From DATFVA01 sp963800255 (GTDB lineage Bacteria; Bacteroidota; Ignavibacteria; Ignavibacteriales; Ignavibacteriaceae), in contig CAWDAK010000024.1 of assembly GCA_963800255.1 (NCBI GenBank), forward strand, positions 124,001-188,000: 64,000 bases of DNA, given 5' to 3'. The position numbers were made by a program, and so were the translations under genes. Under the pieces are notes generated by a model. That model did no database searches. It was not told the origin of the DNA and saw only the letters and a list, made by a program, of their open reading frames with translations. The first letter of the stretch is position 1, and every line of letters starts with the position of its first letter. This document shows positions 36,496-44,772 of the stretch, piece by piece.

Positions 36496-37002
36496 ATGAA
36501 AATTAAGATTTCGAATCTGAGTGATGGAAGTCATCAATTTAGATTTGTAGAACCTGTAAGCACCATAGGATTGGAATCTCCGTTTGAAGGCAGTATCGAA
36601 GTAGATGTTGAAATAAATAAAATTCACAATCAATTGATTCTTGATGCCTCAATTTTAGTTAATACTGTTTTTGAATGCGACAGGTGTACCGCCGCATTCA
36701 GCAGACCTCTTCATGCAGAATACGAAATGGTTTATATGTTGGGAGTTGACCCGGTGGAAACTGAATCTGATAATATCACTTACCTCTCTGCGGAAGCAGA
36801 TTCAATTAATATTTCTAAAGACATAAAAGACTTTACAATATTGGCTGTACCAATGAAGAAATTATGCAGCGAAGAATGTAAAGGTCTCTGCAGCCGGTGC
36901 GGCAAAAACCTGAACGAAGGCGATTGCTCCTGCAGCAAGAATGAGACTGACGCCAGGTGGTTCCCTTTAATGGAATTAAAAAATAAATTAAACACTAATT
37001 AA
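36496..37002 (+). CDS. DUF177 (YceD-type) protein
   Basis: A 168-residue protein of the YceD/DUF177 family. The first half is a beta-rich domain with a CDRC pair (VFECDRCTAAF, about residue 59), the second half ends with cysteine pairs, KKLCSEECKGLCSRCGKNLNEGDCSC, before WFPLMELKNKL. The family is generally encoded just before rpmF and has been linked in plants and bacteria to 23S rRNA maturation. Here rpmF follows by 15 bases, which confirms the identity by context. First gene of the lipid/ribosome operon. Confidence 0.9.
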   Translation: MKIKISNLSDGSHQFRFVEPVSTIGLESPFEGSIEVDVEINKIHNQLILDASILVNTVFECDRCTAAFSRPLHAEYEMVYMLGVDPVETESDNITYLSAEADSINISKDIKDFTILAVPMKKLCSEECKGLCSRCGKNLNEGDCSCSKNETDARWFPLMELKNKLNTN

Positions 37003-37017
37003 AAAAACGGTAGAAGC

Positions 37018-37197
37018 ATGCCTAATCCAAAACGAAAATGGTCGAAAAGCAGGAGAGATAAGAGAAGAACTCATTATAAGGCTACAGCTCCATCACTGGG
37101 GTTATGTTCAAATTGCGGTGAAATGAAGATGACCCACCGTGCCTGCCCTTCCTGTGGGTACTATAATGAAAAATCTATGTTTATACCCAAAAGCTAA
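37018..37197 (+). CDS. rpmF: 50S ribosomal protein L32
   Basis: A 59-residue basic protein, MPNPKRKWSKSRRDKRRTHY..., with a zinc ribbon of two cysteine pairs (CSNC and CPSC) and the L32 stretch KATAPSLGLC..MKMTHRACPSCGYY. Normal length and position between DUF177 and plsX, an order conserved across many bacteria including E. coli (yceD-rpmF-plsX-fabHDG). Confidence 0.96.
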   Translation: MPNPKRKWSKSRRDKRRTHYKATAPSLGLCSNCGEMKMTHRACPSCGYYNEKSMFIPKS

Positions 37198-37218
37198 TTT
37201 CGAATAATAAACTTTTTA

Positions 37219-38259
37219 ATGAACGATTCTGAACCTAACAGAACAAAGTGCAGAATAATTGTTGATGCAATGGGGGGCGATTACGCTCCTCTTAATATTG
37301 TACTCGGTGCGGTTCAGGCTGTAAATGAAATCAGCGGGATTGATTTATCTCTGATCGGCAGATCAGACGAAATTAAGAAGATCCTCACACAGGAAAATCT
37401 CACATTTAATAAAGATAATATCATACACACTGATAAAGTCATAGAAATGGCCGATAGCCCTACCAGTGCATTAAAGTCCAAGCCTGATTCTTCCATCGTA
37501 ATCGGTGCAGAGATGGTAAGAGACGGAAAAGCAGATGCATTTATCAGTGCAGGAAATACCGGGGCTATGATGGCAGCATCTACTCTGGTAATGGGAAGAA
37601 TTCCGGGAGTAGGCAGAGCCACCATCGGAGCCGAGATGCCAAGTGTTAAAGGGATCTGTTATCTGTATGATGTGGGCGCCGGTAAGGACGCTAAACCTCA
37701 GCATCTCCTGGAGTATGCTGTTATGGGAACAATATATGCGAGAGATATGGGAGGAATTAAAAATCCTTCGGTGGGAGTTCTCAGTATGGGCGAGGAGGAA
37801 GGGAAAGGTAATGAAATCTCTGAAGCTGCCTTCAAGCTTTTAAAAGAATCCAGGCTGAATTTTATTGGCAATGTTGAAGGAAGAGATGTTCTTACAGGTA
37901 ATGTTGATGTGGTTGTATGCGACGGTTATGTGGGCAATATCCTGCTTAAGTTTGGCGAGGCTGTTCCGGGACTGCTGAAGCATCTCCTGGCTGAGACGGC
38001 CAGAAAAAGTTTGATTGATAAAATTAAAATTGGACTTATACGCAGTACGCTGCGGAAAGCTTTGAAGGTTATGGATTACCAGGAACACGGCGGTGTTCCC
38101 TTGCTTGGAGTTAAAGGAATTAGTATAATTGGTCACGGATCGAGTACCCCGAGGGCCATACGTAATATGGTGTTGAAAGCTAAAGCTATGTATGATCAGA
38201 AATTGCCGGAAAAGATCGAAAATTCTATTAAACAATATTCTCAAAAAAGCGGAAACTGA
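37219..38259 (+). CDS. plsX: Phosphate acyltransferase PlsX
   Basis: A 346-residue enzyme making acyl-phosphate from acyl-ACP, the first step to phosphatidic acid in the PlsX/PlsY route. Signatures: IIVDAMGGDYAPLN at the start, ADAFISAGNTGAMMAAST, IGAEMPSVKGICYLYDVGA, NVEGRDVLTGNVDVVVCDGYVGN and GGVPLLGVKGISIIGHGSS. It is 21 bases after rpmF and three bases before fabH. Complete, ordinary length. Confidence 0.95.
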   Translation: MNDSEPNRTKCRIIVDAMGGDYAPLNIVLGAVQAVNEISGIDLSLIGRSDEIKKILTQENLTFNKDNIIHTDKVIEMADSPTSALKSKPDSSIVIGAEMVRDGKADAFISAGNTGAMMAASTLVMGRIPGVGRATIGAEMPSVKGICYLYDVGAGKDAKPQHLLEYAVMGTIYARDMGGIKNPSVGVLSMGEEEGKGNEISEAAFKLLKESRLNFIGNVEGRDVLTGNVDVVVCDGYVGNILLKFGEAVPGLLKHLLAETARKSLIDKIKIGLIRSTLRKALKVMDYQEHGGVPLLGVKGISIIGHGSSTPRAIRNMVLKAKAMYDQKLPEKIENSIKQYSQKSGN

Positions 38260-38262
38260 TAG

Positions 38263-39265
38263 ATGAAGAGCAATAAGTATAATGCTGTAATTACCGGGCT
38301 TGGTATGTACGTCCCGGATAAAATAATGGATAATGCATTCTTCGAAAAAATTGTCGAAACGTCAGATGAATGGATAACTTCAAGAACAGGTATTAAGGAA
38401 AGAAGGCTGCTTGAAAAAGGTGCAACGAGCGACCTCGCTACCGGCGCCGCAAAAGATTTACTGCAAAAATATAATATCCGCCCGGAGGAAATTGATTGTA
38501 TTATTGTGGCTACTGTTACTCCGGATATGTTCTTCCCCGCAACTGCCTGCATCGTTCAGAATAATATCGGGGCAGCTAATGCCTGGGGATTTGATTTGTC
38601 AGCCGCCTGTTCAGGTTTTCTTTTCGCTTTTCAGACAGGCTGTTCTCTGGTTGAAAGCGGACAGTATAAAAAGGTTATGGTAATAGGCTCGGATAAGATG
38701 AGCTCGATTGTGGATTATACAGATCGAAATAACTGTATACTTGTTCGGGGATGCAGGGGCCGCTGTTCTGCTGGAACCAACTGAAGATAAATCAATCGGG
38801 ATGATTGATTCATTATTGAAAGTTGATGGTTCAGGACAGGAGAGTCTCCATATGAGAGGGGGAGGAAGCTTAAATCCGCCCAGCCACGAGACAGTTGATA
38901 AAAAAATGCACTTCCTATACCAGGATGGAAAGGCTGTATTTAAGGTTGCAGTTAAAGGTATGGCCGATATATCCTATGAGATCATGCAGAAGAACAATCT
39001 TAAGTCAGATGACATTGCATACCTAGTGCCTCACCAGGCAAACCTAAGAATAATTGATGCTACAGCGCAGCGCATGGGAATAGGAAAAGACAAGGTGATG
39101 ATAAATATAGATAAATACGGAAATACGACTGCGGCTACAATTCCACTGTGTCTTGTTGATTACTATCGTGCAGGAAAGATTAAAAAAGGTGATAACCTGA
39201 TCTTATCTGCTTTTGGCGCCGGATATACATGGGGTGCCATTTATGTTGTTTGGGGAATGGATTAA
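38263..39265 (+). CDS. fabH: 3-oxoacyl-ACP synthase III (FabH), interrupted by a frameshift near 38741
   Basis: Condensing enzyme that starts fatty acid synthesis from acetyl-CoA and malonyl-ACP; 333 residues when restored. The first part (38263 to ~38742) has MYVPDKIMDNAFFE, SDEWITSRTGIKERR and the catalytic Cys in DLSAACSGFLFA, then runs SIVDYTDRNNCIL. The normal continuation FGDAGAAVLLEP is in the next frame, from TTC at 38744. One surplus base around 38740-38743 explains it. The second part has the catalytic His (VPHQANLRI) and Asn (YGNTTAATIP). All three residues survive, so sequencing error is more likely than gene death. Three bases after plsX. Confidence 0.9.
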
Positions 39266-39292
39266 TGATGAGTCATTTAATAAAAATTATTC

Positions 39293-40207
39293 ATGAGTAA
39301 AAAAGCTTTTTTGTTTCCCGGTCAGGGTTCACAGTATGTAGGAATGGCTCAGGATTTATTTCAGAACTCCGTTGAAGCCAAAGAAATGATAAAAACGGCC
39401 GATGATGCCCTCGGTATTAATCTCTCCTATATAATGTTTAATGGTCCTGAGGATCAGCTAAAACAGACCGAATTCACCCAGCCCGCCATATTTCTGCATA
39501 GCGTAGTGCTGGCAGGACTAATCCGTACCCTCCATCCCGATGCGGCAGCAGGGCATTCATTGGGTGAGTATTCAGCACTTGTGTCAGCTAATGCTATTCA
39601 GTTCTATGATGCAGTTCAGCTTGTCAGAGTCCGCGGAGTAGCAATGCAGCAGGCAGGTGAGGAGAAGCGGGGGACGATGGCTGCGATAATCGGACTAAAT
39701 CCTGAGGTTGTTGAAGCATGCTGCAGTGAAGCCTCTGCTGAGGGAATTGTTCAGTGCGCTAATTTTAACTCTCCTGGTCAAATTGTTATTTCAGGCTCGG
39801 CTGATGGTGTTAAAAAGGGAATGGAGATCTGTAAAAGCAAAGGTGCGAAGCTGGTTAAGGAACTTGTTGTAAGCGGGGCATTTCACTCTCCTCTAATGGA
39901 TTCTGCAAAAGAAAAATTGAAAAAAGCTTTGGATGATGCAAATATATACGACGCCCGGATTCCTGTTTATGTTAATGTCACTGCAAAACCGGTACTTACA
40001 AAAGAAGAAATAAAGAAGTATTTATTTGAGCAGGTTACATCGCCGGTGCGGTGGGAGGAAACCATCAATAATATGATAAACGATGGTATTGAGGAATTTT
40101 ATGAGGTGGGTCCCGGGAAGGTGCTTCAGGGTCTTGTTAAAAGAATAAATCCCGACGTTAAGTGTTTTAGTATTGATAAATATTCTGATGTGGAGAAATA
40201 TATCTGA
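39293..40207 (+). CDS. fabD: Malonyl-CoA:ACP transacylase
   Basis: A 304-residue transferase loading malonyl groups onto ACP. FPGQGSQYVGMAQDL opens the protein, catalytic Ser is in AAGHSLGEYSAL (about residue 88), Arg in LVRVRGVAMQQA and His in VSGAFHSPLM. The C-terminal FYEVGPGKVLQGLVKRI is typical. Its stop overlaps the next gene's start (TGATG), showing tight coupling. Confidence 0.95.
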   Translation: MSKKAFLFPGQGSQYVGMAQDLFQNSVEAKEMIKTADDALGINLSYIMFNGPEDQLKQTEFTQPAIFLHSVVLAGLIRTLHPDAAAGHSLGEYSALVSANAIQFYDAVQLVRVRGVAMQQAGEEKRGTMAAIIGLNPEVVEACCSEASAEGIVQCANFNSPGQIVISGSADGVKKGMEICKSKGAKLVKELVVSGAFHSPLMDSAKEKLKKALDDANIYDARIPVYVNVTAKPVLTKEEIKKYLFEQVTSPVRWEETINNMINDGIEEFYEVGPGKVLQGLVKRINPDVKCFSIDKYSDVEKYI

Positions 40208-40794
40208 TGAATGAAAAGTTTACAAAGGAGATTAATGGACTGAAAATTGATCCCCAGATCTTTACTTTCAGCTTCAGCTGTAAGTGTTCGGGTGAATGCT
40301 GTAATTATGGTGTTTACACTGACCTGAAAGAACATGAAATGATTATGTCGCTGAAAGACAAACTCATTCCAATGTTCGACGAAACACAGGAAAGAGATAC
40401 AGAGAAGTGGTTTGAGGCTCCTGAAGAGGACGAGGATTTTGAATCAGGAGTTGCTGTGGGTACCGAAGTAATTAATGGTAAATGTACATTTCTTGATAAG
40501 AACGGGCTATGTACATTGCAGAAACTCGCCAATCTTGAAGGTGAATACAAGTGGAAATACAAACCGGTTTACTGCATTTTATTTCCTCTTACAATTTATG
40601 AAAATGCTCTTACTATCGACGATGAGCATATAGACAGGCTTAAAACCTGTAATAGTAATACTGCAGGTGAAAGAACCATATATGATTCGTGCAGGGAAGA
40701 ACTTATGCATTTCTTTGACGAAGAGGGATTCAGGGAATTAGAGAAATATAAAATTGAATATCTTGAAGGGTTAAAAGCGGAGAAAATGAAATGA
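40207..40794 (+). CDS. DUF3109 cysteine-rich, probably metal-binding protein
   Basis: A 195-residue protein of the DUF3109/YkgJ group. Cysteine clusters are SCKCSGECCNYG (about residues 22-33), GKCTFLDKNGLCTLQ (about 90-104), VYCILFPL and LKTCNSN, suggesting a zinc or iron-sulfur site. The function of the family is unknown. It is embedded in the fatty-acid operon with one-base overlap with fabD and four-base overlap with fabG, so it is co-translated with lipid enzymes. A role in that pathway is inference. Confidence 0.87.
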   Translation: MNEKFTKEINGLKIDPQIFTFSFSCKCSGECCNYGVYTDLKEHEMIMSLKDKLIPMFDETQERDTEKWFEAPEEDEDFESGVAVGTEVINGKCTFLDKNGLCTLQKLANLEGEYKWKYKPVYCILFPLTIYENALTIDDEHIDRLKTCNSNTAGERTIYDSCREELMHFFDEEGFRELEKYKIEYLEGLKAEKMK

Positions 40795-41552
40795 GCGGAA
40801 AAACTAAAAGAGCAATAGTAACAGGCGGAACCAGAGGAATAGGTAGAGCAATAGTAAAGGAACTGGCGGCAAAGAGCTGCTGCGGAGTGTTGTTCTCAGA
40901 CGTAGCTTTTATTTATAACAGCTGTGACGAGTGCGCGGATGAACTGCAGAAAGAAGTAGGTTCGCTGGATACTAAAATATACGGCTTTAAGGCCGATGCT
41001 TCATCACTTGAAGATGCACAGCGCACCGTCAGTGAAGCGATTGAAAAACTTGGCGGAGTAGATATCCTGGTTAATAACGCTGGTATTACAAGAGATAACC
41101 TGCTGCTTAGAATGACTGAAAAAGATTTTGATGATGTAATTTCCGCTAATCTTAAAAGCGTATTTAATTATACTAAGGCTATACTTAAACCTATGATTCA
41201 GCAGCGATACGGTAGAATAGTGAATATCGCTTCGGTAGTAGGGTTGATCGGTAATCCCGGACAGGCTAATTACGTGGCTTCGAAAGCGGGTGTTATAGGG
41301 TTTACCAAGGCAATGGCAAGAGAACTTGCATCACGTAATATTACCGTTAACGCAGTTGCACCTGGTTTTATCGAGACGAGTATGACTCAGAAACTGGATG
41401 AAAAACAGCGTGAAGCATTGATAAGGAATGTTCCGCTGGGTAGAATGGGTACTCCTGAGGATATTGCTAAAGTAGTAGGATTTTTATGTAGTCCTGAAGC
41501 CGATTATATTACCGGGCAGGTGATAGCGGTGGATGGCGGAATGACAATGTAA
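40791..41552 (+). CDS. fabG: 3-oxoacyl-ACP reductase
   Basis: A 253-residue NADPH-dependent short-chain dehydrogenase, second step of the elongation cycle. Cofactor motif TGGTRGIGRAI, LVNNAGITRDNLL, catalytic Ser in VNIASVVGLIG and Tyr-Lys in ANYVASKAGVIGF, and the FabG ending SPEADYITGQVIAVDGGM are present. The early loop (ELAAKSCCGVLFSDVAFIYN) is slightly longer than usual. ATGA overlap with the DUF3109 gene. Confidence 0.95.
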   Translation: MSGKTKRAIVTGGTRGIGRAIVKELAAKSCCGVLFSDVAFIYNSCDECADELQKEVGSLDTKIYGFKADASSLEDAQRTVSEAIEKLGGVDILVNNAGITRDNLLLRMTEKDFDDVISANLKSVFNYTKAILKPMIQQRYGRIVNIASVVGLIGNPGQANYVASKAGVIGFTKAMARELASRNITVNAVAPGFIETSMTQKLDEKQREALIRNVPLGRMGTPEDIAKVVGFLCSPEADYITGQVIAVDGGMTM

Positions 41553-41621
41553 AATAATTACCTTATTTTTATAAACTTTATTAAATTACACTAACTGAAA
41601 TAAATTATAGGAGTCATAAAG

Positions 41622-41855
41622 ATGGACGTTGAAGCTAAAGTAAAAGAGATCATAATGGACAAATTAGGTGTTGAAGATTCACAGATAACACCTGAAGCTT
41701 CGTTCACAAATGATCTTGGGGCCGATTCTTTAGACATTGTTGAACTGGTAATGGGTTTTGAGAGTGCTTTCCAGGTATCTATTCCGGATGAGGATGCTGA
41801 GAAAATAAATACAGTGGGAGACGCTACAAGATACCTTAAAGAGAAATTAGGTTAA
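41622..41855 (+). CDS. acpP: Acyl carrier protein
   Basis: A 77-residue acidic helical carrier. The phosphopantetheine Ser is in LGADSLDIVELVM (about residue 37). Typical length, composition and place between fabG and fabF. AGGAG stands eight bases before the ATG. The protein shuttles growing acyl chains among the Fab enzymes around it. Confidence 0.97.
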   Translation: MDVEAKVKEIIMDKLGVEDSQITPEASFTNDLGADSLDIVELVMGFESAFQVSIPDEDAEKINTVGDATRYLKEKLG

Positions 41856-41961
41856 TCTATTTAAAGTCGGGAAATTTATTTTCTCGACTTCACTCCCTTA
41901 ATACAATGAGATTTCAATCTTTTAAAGATTACCTCAATCCGTTTATTCTCCGGAGAGTTTT

Positions 41962-43210
41962 ATGACAAAAAGAAGGGTAGTTGTAACCGGAATGGGTGCA
42001 GTTACTCCAATTGGTACAGGTTTATCAGAATTCTGGGAAGGCCTGCTGAGCGGCCGGAACGGAGTTGCTCCGATCACCAGGTTCAATACTGAAAAGTTTG
42101 ATACCAAATTTGCCGCTGAAGTAAAGGACTTTGATGCCAGTGTTTACCTTGAGAAGAAGGAAGCAAGAAGACTTGATCCTTTTAATCAGTTTGCACTAGC
42201 TACTGCGATTATGGCTATGCAGGATTCAGGACTGAATACTAACGAAGTAGATCTGGAAAAATTCGGCGTTATTTATGGCAGCGGAATCGGTGGTATCTAT
42301 ACTCTGGAGAAACAACACTGGCTCTATTTTGCGGAGAGAGATCCTCATAAGATTAGTCCCTTCTTCGTACCTATGATGATTTCCGATATGGCAGCCGGAC
42401 AGATATCTATAAAGTTCGGCTTAAAGGGACCTAACTACGCTACTACTTCTGCATGTGCTACCTCCTCCCATGCCATTGCTGATGCCTTTATTCTCATTCA
42501 GAGAGGAAGTGCCGATCTTATGATGTGCGGCGGTTCTGAAGCTGCCATCACAGAGATGGCTATTGGCGGATTTAATGCTATGCGTGCTCTATCAACATGG
42601 AATGAAAGGTATGCTGAAGCATCAAGGCCTTTCGATGTCGAAAGAAACGGTTTCGTAATGGGTGAAGGTGCCGGTACTTTAATACTGGAAGAATATGGAC
42701 ACGCCAAAGCACGCGGTGCGAAGATATATGCTGAGATAGCGGGAATAGGGCTTACCGGAGACGCTTATCATATAACAGCCCCGTCGCCGGGGGGTGAAGG
42801 TGCTTCACGTTCCATGAAAGCTTCAATGCTTGACGCAGGAATTCAGCCTGAAGATATCGATTATATAAATGCACATGGAACCAGTACTCCCTATAATGAT
42901 GTTACTGAAACTAAAGCTATTAAATCGACCTTCGGAGATCATGCCTATCAAACTTGTGGTAAGCTCTACTAAATCAATGACAGGACACTTGCTTGGCGCT
43001 GCCGGAGGCGTTGAGGCTATTGCTACAGTACTCTCTATTTTAAATGATAAAATTCCTCCTACTATCAACCTTGATAATCCCGATCCTGAATGCGATTTAA
43101 ATTACAGCGCTAAAAAAGTTACAGAGAAAACAATTAACTTTGCTATAAGTAATACCTTTGGATTTGGCGGCCATAATGCGTCAATATTGTTTAAAAAAGT
43201 CGGAGATTAG
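41962..43210 (+). CDS. fabF: 3-oxoacyl-ACP synthase II (FabF), interrupted by a frameshift at about 42949
   Basis: Elongating condensing enzyme, 415 residues when restored. VVVTGMGAVTPIGTG opens it; catalytic Cys is in TTSACATSSHAIADAF and first His in NAHGTSTPYND. After FGDHAY the frame runs into QTCGKLY and stop; the expected KLVVSSTKSMTGHLLGAAGG, with the catalytic Lys and second-His region, is in the next frame from base 42950. Removing the C at 42949 restores TAT-AAA-CTT. The remainder ends NTFGFGGHNASILFKK as usual. All catalytic parts survive, favouring a sequencing or assembly indel over a dead gene. Confidence 0.91.
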
Positions 43211-43212
43211 TT

Positions 43213-44010
43213 TTGGGTCAGTTGATATCCTGGCTTCTTGAAAAACTGAAGCAAAGCCAGGCAAGAGAACAAACCCGATATTTTTCAAAATTACTTACAC
43301 ACCGTAAGTTTTCCGAACTGGAATCTGTAACCGGGGTCCCCATAAAGGACAAATCTTATTACATCCAGGCCTTAATGCACAGGTCATTTCTTGAACAGAA
43401 TCCCGATTATGCTGTTTCTAATGAAAGACTTGAATTTCTTGGAGATTCTGTACTCAATCTGACTGTGGCTGAATATCTTTTTGAAGTATACCCTGACGAA
43501 AATGAAGGGTTTCTAACCAAGGTAAGAGCAAAGCTGGTTAATAGAATTGCACTTGCTGAGGGTGCCGAGAGGATTGGTTTATCCAGGTTTCTGCTTGTAA
43601 GCAAAAATCTTTCATCTACGTTTACGTATGGTTCGCGTACTGTACTGGCAGATGCTTTTGAGGCACTTATAGGTGCTGTTTATCTTGATAACGGGTTGGA
43701 GGGAGCAAGGACATTTATACAAAAAAATCTGATAGAACCGAGTGCAAAACAGGGCGGACATCTTATTGATGAGAACTATAAAAGCCAGTTACTTGAGTAT
43801 GCCCAGGCCAACAAGTTTGAAAACCCCATGTATTCGGTTATTAATGAAGAAGGCCCCCAGCATAACCGCATGTTTACTGTAAAAGTTGAAATAAACGGTG
43901 AATCATACGGCACAGGGAAGGGGAGAAATAAGAAATCGGCCGAACAGAATGCTGCCCACGCTGCAATGACCAGGATAACCCAGGGAAACGAAAACCAGCA
44001 GCCATCCTGA
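43213..44010 (+). CDS. rnc: Ribonuclease III
   Basis: A 265-residue double-strand RNA endonuclease for rRNA and mRNA processing. The signature NERLEFLGDSVLNL (about residues 74-87) carries metal-binding Glu/Asp; LADAFEALIGAVYLD gives the second acidic pair. A double-stranded RNA-binding domain follows (about 185-255; YKSQLLEYAQANKFENPMY, GKGRNKKSAEQNAA). Start is TTG, two bases after fabF's stop. The N-terminal ~35 residues extend beyond the usual start, but no better start codon is available. Last gene of the operon. Confidence 0.93.
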   Translation: MGQLISWLLEKLKQSQAREQTRYFSKLLTHRKFSELESVTGVPIKDKSYYIQALMHRSFLEQNPDYAVSNERLEFLGDSVLNLTVAEYLFEVYPDENEGFLTKVRAKLVNRIALAEGAERIGLSRFLLVSKNLSSTFTYGSRTVLADAFEALIGAVYLDNGLEGARTFIQKNLIEPSAKQGGHLIDENYKSQLLEYAQANKFENPMYSVINEEGPQHNRMFTVKVEINGESYGTGKGRNKKSAEQNAAHAAMTRITQGNENQQPS

Positions 44011-44150
44011 AGATTTCTCATATTTTACCCAATTTTTTCATCTTTCCTTTATTAATTACTACCCCGTTAAATCAAGATCTACCATATGATATAAAATTAC
44101 GTTATATTATTAGCGCTTATCTCTAGCCTGTAAACTAACCTACCGACTAT

Positions 44151-44355
44151 CTGTCGGCCTTCTGTCGGCCTCCAAAAGGCTCATAACAAGCTCATAATAA
44201 GCTCCTAACAGGCTCATAACAAGCCTCTAACAGGCTCCGGCCAGCCTCCCCCCGACAACCATTGGACCAGCCTCTGTTCGGCCTTTGCTCGGCCTCTAAC
44301 AGGCTCATAACAGGCTTCCACCAGGCTCCTGACAGGCTCCGGCCCAGCCTCTACC
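44151..44355 (+). repeat. Degenerate 11-bp tandem repeats, main block
   Basis: The units share the core GCCTCTAACAG or GGCTCATAACA. The G of the GCYTC/GGCTC core falls at 44157, 44168, 44179, 44190, 44201, 44212, 44223 and 44234, then again at 44270, 44281, 44292, 44303, 44314, 44325, 44336 and 44347: exact 11-base steps in two runs with a short break. The first units (CTGTCGGCCTT, CTGTCGGCCTC) are variants. Eleven is not a multiple of three and stops occur in all frames, so it is not coding. Period is one DNA helical turn. Confidence 0.85.
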
Positions 44356-44477
44356 TTGCGTTTTAATACAGCCACTGTTTATCCTTCAAAAGGCTTCCAC
44401 CCAACTTTTCCAGAATCCTGGTCAATATCTTCTTAAACCACAGCTTACACCCTTCGCCCAACCTTTATTCCCTATCT

Positions 44478-44580
44478 GCCAGGCCTCTAACAAAGCTTAC
44501 ATCAAGCTCTAGAGCTTCCACCAGGCCTCTTACGAGCTCACCCCAGCCCTCTAACAAGTCCCTAACTGACCCCCAGCCCT
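44478..44580 (+). repeat. Degenerate 11-bp tandem repeats, eroded second block
   Basis: The same AGGCCTCTAACAA / AAGCTCTAGAG-type units recur with less regular steps (core G at 44483, 44495, 44506, 44514, 44525, 44536, 44546). Between the blocks (44356-44477) single units persist, for example AGGCTTCCACC near 44392. It looks like the decayed edge of the main array. Confidence 0.6.
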
Positions 44581-44772
44581 TGATCGCTTTACGCCCCTGC
44601 TTCGTCCGCATTCGGCGTCCCGGAGTTTCTTCCAGCCTCCTCCCAATTATCTCAGGCAGAATATCAGGATTCAAAACCCCGCCTCTGTTTTTATCATTTT
44701 ATAGAAATAAAACATTCCGTATTTTAATAAGTCAAAATATTTTGCTAATTCAATTATCAAGAGAAATAAATT

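Larger units (their letters stand above)
44011..44772 (+). other. 762-base intergenic region between rnc and gcvP
   Basis: No convincing gene, tRNA or glycine riboswitch is visible. Most of it (44151-44580) is a C-rich, G-poor stretch of degenerate 11-base repeats, listed separately. The last ~80 bases are AT-rich and should contain the gcvP promoter; TATTTTG at about 44734-44740 is one base short of the Bacteroidota -7 box. Confidence 0.6.

Noticed and set aside
38708..39265. Separate gene starting at 38708
   Set aside because: Its first residues are out-of-frame translation of the FabH DYTDRN segment; from FGDAGAAVL on it is the second half of fabH.
44151..44355. Possible CRISPR array
   Set aside because: Units are 11 bases, contiguous and degenerate; there are no 20-40 base repeats separated by unique spacers and no cas genes.
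44465..44674. 69-codon minus-strand open frame (MNPDILPEIIGRR...) in the repeat region
   Set aside because: It lies in degenerate 11-base repeats, has no ribosome site, and its Leu/Glu/Gly/Arg-rich product is what the repeats would give in any open frame.
44011..44772. Glycine riboswitch upstream of gcvP
   Set aside because: I looked for the paired aptamer pattern ahead of gcvP and found only the repeat array and AT-rich DNA.
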